From Bacteroidia bacterium (lineage in GTDB: Bacteria; Bacteroidota; Bacteroidia; Chitinophagales; Saprospiraceae): a DNA stretch of 6,122 nucleotides. The DNA is taken from NCBI GenBank assembly GCA_030431945.1, contig JAUIIF010000293.1, positions 1 through 6,122 on the forward strand, read 5' to 3'. Positions 1 through 4,676 of this stretch are shown piece after piece. The position numbers were made by a program, and so were the translations under genes. The notes beneath the pieces are model-generated. The model worked only from the letters and a program-made list of their open reading frames with translations. It had not been told where the DNA came from and made no database searches. The stretch's first letter is position 1. Every line of letters begins with the position of its first letter.

Positions 1-789
1 AACGGCCTGCTGCGGCAAGACGAATTCGAGGAAGTGCTGGAAAGCTACGCAGGTATGGGGTTGAACGTAACGGGTATTGACGCCAAAGCTGAATTTTATG
101 GTGCTTTGGCGGGAATCTCCGATCCGGAAAAGAAACGCAAGGCCATCGGTAAAACCTTTATCGATGTATTTGACCGGGAAGCCAAAAAATTAACCAACAT
201 CAAGTACCTCGCTCAGGGTACCATTTACCCCGATGTCATTGAGAGTGTAAGCGTTCACGGACCTTCCGTAACCATCAAAAGCCACCACAACGTAGGTGGC
301 CTGCCGGCCAAAATGGGCCTGAAAATTGTCGAGCCGCTGCGCTTTTTGTTCAAGGACGAAGTCCGCCGGGTAGGTACCCAAATGGGAATGGCCGATCACC
401 TGATCAAGCGTCACCCGTTCCCGGGCCCCGGACTGGCCATCCGGATTCTGGGAGACATCACCCCGGAAAAAGTAGCGCTGCTGCAAAAAGCGGACGCCAT
501 TTATATCAATAAGTTGCGGGAATACGGTTTATATGACCAGGTCTGGCAGGCCGGAACCATTTTACTTCCCGTACAATCCGTCGGGGTAATGGGGGATGAA
601 CGTACCTACGAACAAGCGGTTGCGCTAAGAGCCGTAACTTCAACCGACGGTATGACCGCCGAATGGAGTCATCTGCCTTACGACTTTCTGGCCGCGGTCA
701 GTAGCTCGATCATCAACAATGTTAAAGGGATTAATCGCGTCGTTTATGACATCAGTACCAAACCACCAGCCACAATTGAGTGGGAATAA
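1..789 (+). CDS. guaA: GMP synthase (glutamine-hydrolysing), C-terminal part, 5' end outside window
   Basis: GuaA converts XMP to GMP using ATP and ammonia released from glutamine, the last step of guanine nucleotide synthesis in the cytosol. The frame is open from base 1, so the gene enters from the left; 262 residues are visible of a protein usually about 510-525 long. The glutamine amidotransferase domain and the ATP-PPase P-loop lie outside the window. What is visible is the late ATP-PPase domain (NGLLRQDEFEEVLESY, then LAQGTIYPDVIES) and the dimerisation/XMP-binding domain: SHHNVGGLP, EPLRFLFKDEVRRVG, HPFPGPGLAIRILG, QSVGVMGDERTYE, and the signature C-terminus KPPATIEWE directly before TAA. 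No frameshift or missing signature was seen. The following lipoprotein gene overlaps its last codons, suggesting co-transcription and perhaps translational coupling. The identification is secure; only the N-terminal half is unverified. Confidence 0.98.
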   Translation, partial: NGLLRQDEFEEVLESYAGMGLNVTGIDAKAEFYGALAGISDPEKKRKAIGKTFIDVFDREAKKLTNIKYLAQGTIYPDVIESVSVHGPSVTIKSHHNVGGLPAKMGLKIVEPLRFLFKDEVRRVGTQMGMADHLIKRHPFPGPGLAIRILGDITPEKVALLQKADAIYINKLREYGLYDQVWQAGTILLPVQSVGVMGDERTYEQAVALRAVTSTDGMTAEWSHLPYDFLAAVSSSIINNVKGINRVVYDISTKPPATIEWE

Positions 790-2296
790 GTTCAAGTTTA
801 TCGCCCTGCTGGCTTGCACGCTGCTCGGCATCTCATCCTGTGAACTGTTCAAGCCCATTACGCCGTCGGACCCTGACCGGACTGATCGTACCGAAAGCAC
901 GACCGAAGAGGATGGCGGCGAACTGGACCCCATTCAGAGCCGCCGGGTGTATGACCCTGCCACCGGAACGTACGTCTACGTAGCAAATGCACCAACGGAC
1001 AAAATGGACACGGTTCGCTGGACGGTCGTTTCCGAAGACCGCAATCCTCCCATCATTGAGGAGGGTGGGGCTGACTTCGTTCCCGGTACCCTGCCGGGTA
1101 CCAACCCCGTGACGCAACCCGGAACCTCCCCGATCACCCAAACAGGAACCACCCCCACGGGCTCCCGTCTGTTAAGTGGCTACAACGTTGACTTTGTCTT
1201 ACCCTTTCTGACGGATCGCTACCTGGGCAGTGAGGACAAAGTAGACCCCAACTCCCTCTGGGCGTTGCATTTTTACAGCGGCGCTAAAATCGCCCTTGAT
1301 GAAATGCGGGCTGCTGCTTCCGTTAACTATAACGTGAATGTTCAGGACAGTCGGGCGAACGAAGCCAAAGTACAGCAAATAGTCGCCAGCCCGGAGTTCA
1401 GCCAGGCACAACTGGTCATCGGGCCTTACCTGAAGCCAAACGTAACGAAACTGGCAGAGGCAGCAAGAGGAAAAGAAACGGTACTGATCTCTCCCTACAG
1501 CGCCGCCGGCGGCATCAGCCAGAATAACCCTAACTACGTACAGGTAAACCCCACCCTGGAGACGCACATGCGGTCGCTCCTGCGGCACGCGTACCAGACC
1601 CAGGGCGCCGACCGCATCGTCCTGGTGACGGGCACGAACCCGAACCAAAAGCCCCGCCTGGGCTACTTGCAGGATGAGTACAAGATCCTGACGGGAGATG
1701 CACAGGTGACACCACTGGAAGAAGTGGAAGTAGACATGAATAAGGCGCAAACCAGCCTGCGGCCTTACCTGAACGGCCGCAAAACCGTCTTTATCGTTCC
1801 CATTTATGAGGATGAGTCCTTTGTCGCCAACTTCCTGCGCCTGCTCTACGGGGAGACCCGGGATGACTACGGCAACAACGTGGCCGTCTACGGCTTGCCC
1901 CAGTGGATCGATTTTACCCGGATCAATTTTGATTATTACGAAGGAACGAATGTTCACGTCTCCAGCAGCGTCTACATCGATAAGCTTAACCCCGCAGTAC
2001 GCGAGTTCCGGCGTAAGTTCTACGAGCGTTTTGCGTCGTTGCCCAAAGACGAAGCTTACGTCGGGTACGACGTTACCCGCTACTTCCTGCGGATGGCCGC
2101 CGAGCACGGTACCCGTTTTCAGTACGCCCTGGAGGCCAACCCGGAAGACCTGCTGCATACGCGCTTCCGCTTCGAGCCCGTGGCCGTTGTACCCGCCGAG
2201 GCGACCAATTTTGAGCAATCAACCCTGGATCGTTTCGAGAACAAATTTGTCAATATTCTCCGGTTCCAGGAATACGCGTTTAAGCGGGTGAATTAA
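776..2296 (+). CDS. Lipoprotein with type 1 periplasmic-binding-protein fold (ABC substrate-binding-like)
   Basis: Predicted envelope lipoprotein of 506 residues if translated from the TTG at 776. That start gives a classic signal peptide: a short basic n-region (SGNKFK), a hydrophobic core (FIALLACTLLG) and lipobox ISS-C with the lipidated Cys at residue 22. In-frame ATGs at 746 and 719 only add a polar N-terminal extension and overlap guaA more deeply; 746 remains possible, and no clear Shine-Dalgarno decides it. After Cys come an acidic Thr/Asp/Glu stretch, a VYDPATGTYVYVAN segment, a Pro/Gly/Thr repeat linker (about residues 103-130), then from about residue 136 a domain resembling LivK-type binding proteins: NVDFVLPFL, SGAKIALDEM, QLVIGPYLK, VLISPYSAAGG, RIVLVTGTN, VFIVPIYEDE, EAYVGYDVTRYFLRM. 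The C-terminus (ENKFVNILRFQEYAFKRVN) fits the end of that fold. No permease or ATPase gene is nearby, so import is doubtful; a ligand-sensing or LpoA-like cell-wall role is an alternative (inference). Fold fairly sure, function unknown. Confidence 0.85.
   Translation: MSGNKFKFIALLACTLLGISSCELFKPITPSDPDRTDRTESTTEEDGGELDPIQSRRVYDPATGTYVYVANAPTDKMDTVRWTVVSEDRNPPIIEEGGADFVPGTLPGTNPVTQPGTSPITQTGTTPTGSRLLSGYNVDFVLPFLTDRYLGSEDKVDPNSLWALHFYSGAKIALDEMRAAASVNYNVNVQDSRANEAKVQQIVASPEFSQAQLVIGPYLKPNVTKLAEAARGKETVLISPYSAAGGISQNNPNYVQVNPTLETHMRSLLRHAYQTQGADRIVLVTGTNPNQKPRLGYLQDEYKILTGDAQVTPLEEVEVDMNKAQTSLRPYLNGRKTVFIVPIYEDESFVANFLRLLYGETRDDYGNNVAVYGLPQWIDFTRINFDYYEGTNVHVSSSVYIDKLNPAVREFRRKFYERFASLPKDEAYVGYDVTRYFLRMAAEHGTRFQYALEANPEDLLHTRFRFEPVAVVPAEATNFEQSTLDRFENKFVNILRFQEYAFKRVN
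1082..1162 (+). repeat. Degenerate 12-bp tandem repeat encoding Pro-x-Thr-x units
   Basis: In frame within the lipoprotein gene, successive 12-base units encode PGTL, PGTN, PVTQ, PGTS, PITQ, TGTT and a partial PTG. The third residue is Thr in all six full units and the first is Pro in five of them. A 24-base higher-order unit, PGT[N/S]P[V/I]TQ, occurs twice. Synonymous differences between units show that the array is old or selected at the protein level. It separates the acidic N-terminal region from the binding fold and is best read as a flexible tether holding the domain away from the lipid anchor. Confidence 0.75.
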
Positions 2297-2311
2297 TCCG
2301 GCAAGGATTAA
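2293..2311. terminator. Perfect hairpin shared by two convergent gene ends
   Basis: TTAATCC (2293-2299), a 5-base loop (2300-2304) and GGATTAA (2305-2311) form a perfect 7-bp stem. The left arm contains the TAA of the plus-strand lipoprotein gene (2294-2296). The right arm contains the TAA of the minus-strand oxidoreductase gene (2310-2308). Being symmetric it would form in both transcripts. It has only two G-C pairs and no U-tract on either side, so intrinsic termination is uncertain; it could serve as a 3'-end stabiliser or be chance. Confidence 0.4.
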
Positions 2312-3372
2312 CGGAGCGGCTGATTAAACCGGCGGATGTCGACTTCTTCCGGGAGCGGCTTTCCCGCCAGCAGGTAGTCGGCCAGCCACTGGCTGCCGCA
2401 CGGCGCCAGGGAAGCCCCCTTGGTGCCCAGGCCATTAAACAGGTGCAGTTGCGGCCAATCCGGATGCGTTCCGAGGAACATTCGCCGGTCTTTCACCGTG
2501 GGGCGTACCGCAGCCCGGTGGTCGATGATCTCGTACGTCGTACCGGTAAGCACTTCCGCCAGACGATCGGCCAGGAAAGTACGGTTTTTGGCCGTAGGCT
2601 CTTCGTGGCTGAACTGGTTTTCGGAGGTAGCTCCAACCCAGTAAGTATCGTCGCTCAGCGGCACCAGAAAGACGCGGTGCTTAAACATCAGGTTAAGCAG
2701 CGGTGCCTGGGTTTTGACGATCAGCACCTCTCCCTTATTTCCGCCGTGGGGCAGGTCGGCAAACCAGGGGTTGAAGCGTGCGCGCCACCCTTCACAGCAG
2801 ATAATATGATCGTAGGCAGGGTTACCGTTCCTGGCACCTGCGTCCGCGCCCAATAACGCCGGCACCTGATCATAAGCGAATACTCCCGACGTCAGTCTAC
2901 CTTCTGCGATCAGTTTTTCCCGGAAAGCAGCCACCATGGTGGCCACATCGACCCGCGCCGCGTGCCGGACGCCGGCGTAGGCAAAAACGGGCTGGGTCAA
3001 TTCCGGCAGGCGCCCGGTAGCGGGCTCGTCTTCCATGTATTCCGAATAGCCAGGGTCGGCTGAGCGGGCCTGCCAGTCGTTCAGGTCGCCCCGGTTGTAG
3101 AGGGTCCGGATCAGGGGCTGCGGGTGCCACAAGGAGACCCCCAGGAAGTCTTCCAGCTCGGTGTAGAGCAACCTGGCCGCCGGAATCAATTCATCGATGC
3201 GCCAGCTCTTGACGAAGCGACGGCCGGTGATGGGGTTGATAATGCCGGCGGCAACGGCGCTGGCGGCTGTTTGCTCCGGAGCATCAACGTACTCCACCTG
3301 ATGGCCCGCCCGTTCCAGACGAAAGCCCATGAGCGTACCGGCAAGGCCCTGACCGATGAGGAGAAATTTCAT
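2308..3372 (-). CDS. FAD-dependent oxidoreductase, DAO (D-amino-acid oxidase/ThiO/MnmC-C-like) family
   Basis: A cytosolic flavoenzyme of 354 residues, probably oxidising an amine (family knowledge); the substrate cannot be read from the sequence. The N-terminus is a Rossmann FAD-binding site: GQGLAG (G7, G9, G12) after strand KFLLI, with the acidic D30 ending the second strand (VEYVD) to bind the ribose. ASAVAAGIINPITGRRF (about residues 37-53) is the typical DAO-family segment after it. A mid-protein strand HIICCEGWRARFNPWF marks the second FAD-contacting part. The C-terminal AAVRPTVKDRRMFLGTHP and HLFNGLGTKGASLAP are the usual closing FAD loop. No signal peptide. The ATG at 3372 is preferred over the in-frame one at 3414 because it begins exactly at the first beta strand and sits 4 bases after a promoter-like element; the longer form would overlap upstream codons of the divergent frame. 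It converges with the lipoprotein gene and diverges from rlmI. Full length, no lesions seen. Confidence 0.9.
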   Translation of the reverse strand: MKFLLIGQGLAGTLMGFRLERAGHQVEYVDAPEQTAASAVAAGIINPITGRRFVKSWRIDELIPAARLLYTELEDFLGVSLWHPQPLIRTLYNRGDLNDWQARSADPGYSEYMEDEPATGRLPELTQPVFAYAGVRHAARVDVATMVAAFREKLIAEGRLTSGVFAYDQVPALLGADAGARNGNPAYDHIICCEGWRARFNPWFADLPHGGNKGEVLIVKTQAPLLNLMFKHRVFLVPLSDDTYWVGATSENQFSHEEPTAKNRTFLADRLAEVLTGTTYEIIDHRAAVRPTVKDRRMFLGTHPDWPQLHLFNGLGTKGASLAPCGSQWLADYLLAGKPLPEEVDIRRFNQPLR

Positions 3373-3376
3373 GGTG

Positions 3377-3384
3377 CGAAGATA
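3377..3384 (-). promoter_or_regulatory. Bacteroidota -7-like element for the oxidoreductase gene
   Basis: On the minus strand TATCTTCG matches the Bacteroidota -7 consensus TAnnTTTG with one mismatch and lies 4 bases before the ATG at 3372. Transcription would begin at or near the start codon, giving a leaderless or nearly leaderless mRNA. No convincing -33 TTG element was found upstream. Confidence 0.5.
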
Positions 3385-3424
3385 TACCTGGCCCGGGAGA
3401 AATGGCGGTCCCATTCTATCTCTC

Positions 3425-3432
3425 TATCTTCG
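3425..3432 (+). promoter_or_regulatory. Bacteroidota -7-like element for rlmI
   Basis: TATCTTCG, identical to the element facing the other way, lies 5 bases before the ATG at 3438. It has one mismatch to TAnnTTTG and predicts a near-leaderless transcript. It also supports 3438 rather than the in-frame ATG at 3402 as the start, since 3402 lies upstream of the element. No clear -33 TTG element was seen. Confidence 0.5.
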
Positions 3433-3437
3433 CCCCC

Positions 3438-4622
3438 ATGAAGACAGTGATACTTGCCAAAGGGAAGGACGGGGCCATCCGCCGCCGCAATCCCTGGGTA
3501 TTTTCCGGGGCGATCAAGCGGGAGGAAGAAGGGATTGAAGATGGTGACCTGGTAACGGTGGCCGCCAGCAACGGAGATTGTCTGGGTTTTGGTCATTACC
3601 AGGCCGGCGGCATTCGGGTGCGCTTGTTGCACTTCGGTGAGGAGCTCTTGCCTTTTGCTGACCTGTTCCGGTCCCGGTTTACCGAAGCACTCGCTTTGCG
3701 CAGGCAACTGGGCCTCGCGGATGACCCGTTGACGAATGCTTACCGCCTGGTACACGCAGCGGGCGATGGCTTGCCGGGGCTGATCGTTGATCGCTACGCT
3801 TCCGTGGTCGTCATTCAGTGCCACGGTATCGGGATGTACCGGGAGCGGGCAACGATTGCCCGGATAATCGGTGAAACCCTGGGCGACGAGATCACGACCA
3901 TCTACGATAAAAGCGCCAGGACCCTGCCCGATCGCTACCCGGCAGAAGATGGTGTGCTGCTGGGGGAGGCCACGACGGAGGTCGTCGTTCTGGAAAACGG
4001 TCGCCGTTTTCGGGTCAACGTGGCTGACGGACAAAAAACCGGCTTTTTTCTGGACCAGCGGGACAATCGCTGGCTGCTGGGCAGCTACGCTAAGGATAAA
4101 CGGGTACTCAATACTTTTTGCTATACCGGCGGATTTTCTGTTTACGCACTTTTGGGCGACGCAGCGCAGGTGCAAAGTGTGGATTTAAGCAGCAGTGCGA
4201 TCGAACTGACGACCGATAACGTTGCCCGCAACGGGGATTTTGCGGATCGCCACGCCGCCTATGCCGCTGACGTTATGGAATGGCTCAAGGAGAACACCGA
4301 AGCGAATGCTTACGATATCGTCGTAGTTGACCCTCCGGCTTTTGCCAAGAATAAGCACAAGCGGCACAAAGCAGTACAGGCCTACAAACGACTGAACGCC
4401 CGGGCCATGAAAGCCATCAAACCCGGTGGCCTGCTTTTCACCTTCAGCTGTAGCCGGGTCGTGGAGCGCCAGCTCTTCTACGATACCATTGTTGCCGCCG
4501 GCCTGGAAGCCGGCCGGGAGTGCCGGGTACTGCACCATCTCAGCCAGGGGCCGGATCACCCGGTTAACCTCTATCACCAGGAAGGGGAATACCTGAAAGG
4601 GCTGGTGGTGAGGGTAGGGTAA
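3438..4622 (+). CDS. rlmI: 23S rRNA (cytosine-C5) methyltransferase, RlmI type
   Basis: Class I SAM-dependent RNA methyltransferase of 394 residues, almost exactly the length of E. coli RlmI (396), which makes m5C1962 in 23S rRNA. Order: an N-terminal PUA domain, about residues 1-75 (MKTVILAKGKDGAIRRRNPW through ISNG-like turns to GGIRVRLL); a central domain with YDKSARTLPDRYP and the family hallmark DGQKTGFFLDQRDNR (from residue 197); then the Rossmann methyltransferase with motif I VLNTFCYTGGFSVYAL (from 223), the acidic SAM-ribose contact in VQSVDLSS, motif IV DPPAFAKNK (D298) and motif VI FSCS, whose C338 is the expected catalytic cysteine. The C-terminal HPVNLYHQEGEYLKGLVVRV is also typical. 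The 12-residue extension from ATG 3402 (MAVPFYLSIFAP) precedes the PUA start and is rejected. Family assignment is strong; the exact target base is transferred from E. coli, and related RlmI-like proteins can differ. Confidence 0.93.
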   Translation: MKTVILAKGKDGAIRRRNPWVFSGAIKREEEGIEDGDLVTVAASNGDCLGFGHYQAGGIRVRLLHFGEELLPFADLFRSRFTEALALRRQLGLADDPLTNAYRLVHAAGDGLPGLIVDRYASVVVIQCHGIGMYRERATIARIIGETLGDEITTIYDKSARTLPDRYPAEDGVLLGEATTEVVVLENGRRFRVNVADGQKTGFFLDQRDNRWLLGSYAKDKRVLNTFCYTGGFSVYALLGDAAQVQSVDLSSSAIELTTDNVARNGDFADRHAAYAADVMEWLKENTEANAYDIVVVDPPAFAKNKHKRHKAVQAYKRLNARAMKAIKPGGLLFTFSCSRVVERQLFYDTIVAAGLEAGRECRVLHHLSQGPDHPVNLYHQEGEYLKGLVVRVG

Positions 4623-4660
4623 TGGCTGAAAGGGCCAGGGAAAAACCACGTCGCTGGGGC

Positions 4661-4676
4661 AGCCCGCGCAGGGGCT
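4661..4676. terminator. Small hairpin at the rlmI/dnaE convergent junction
   Basis: AGCCC (4661-4665), a 6-base loop and GGGCT (4672-4676) form a 5-bp GC-rich stem overlapping the TAG stop of the minus-strand polymerase gene. On the minus strand a run of five T follows, but more than 10 bases past the stem, so it is not a canonical intrinsic terminator. The rest of the 52-base intergenic gap holds nothing recognisable. Confidence 0.25.

Noticed and set aside
719..775. ATG at 719 as the lipoprotein start
   Set aside because: It adds 19 residues ahead of the basic n-region and overlaps guaA by 71 bases, giving an atypical lipoprotein signal peptide.
1199..2218. 339-codon open frame antisense to the lipoprotein gene
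   Set aside because: It lies in codon register opposite a well-supported gene, where GC-rich codon use suppresses stops. Its translation shows no recognisable domain, and the plus strand has a signal peptide and fold.
3373..3414. Upstream ATG (3414) for the oxidoreductase
   Set aside because: The extra 14 residues precede the Rossmann strand and lie upstream of the promoter-like element, so they are unlikely to be translated.
3402..3437. Upstream ATG (3402) for rlmI
   Set aside because: The extra 12 residues are hydrophobic and unlike RlmI. The shorter form matches family length, and the -7-like element lies between the two candidates.
3369..4175. 268-codon open frame antisense to rlmI, extending across the intergenic gap
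   Set aside because: It is in antisense codon register with rlmI, which has all its family motifs, and its product resembles no known protein. It would also overlap the oxidoreductase start and its promoter element.
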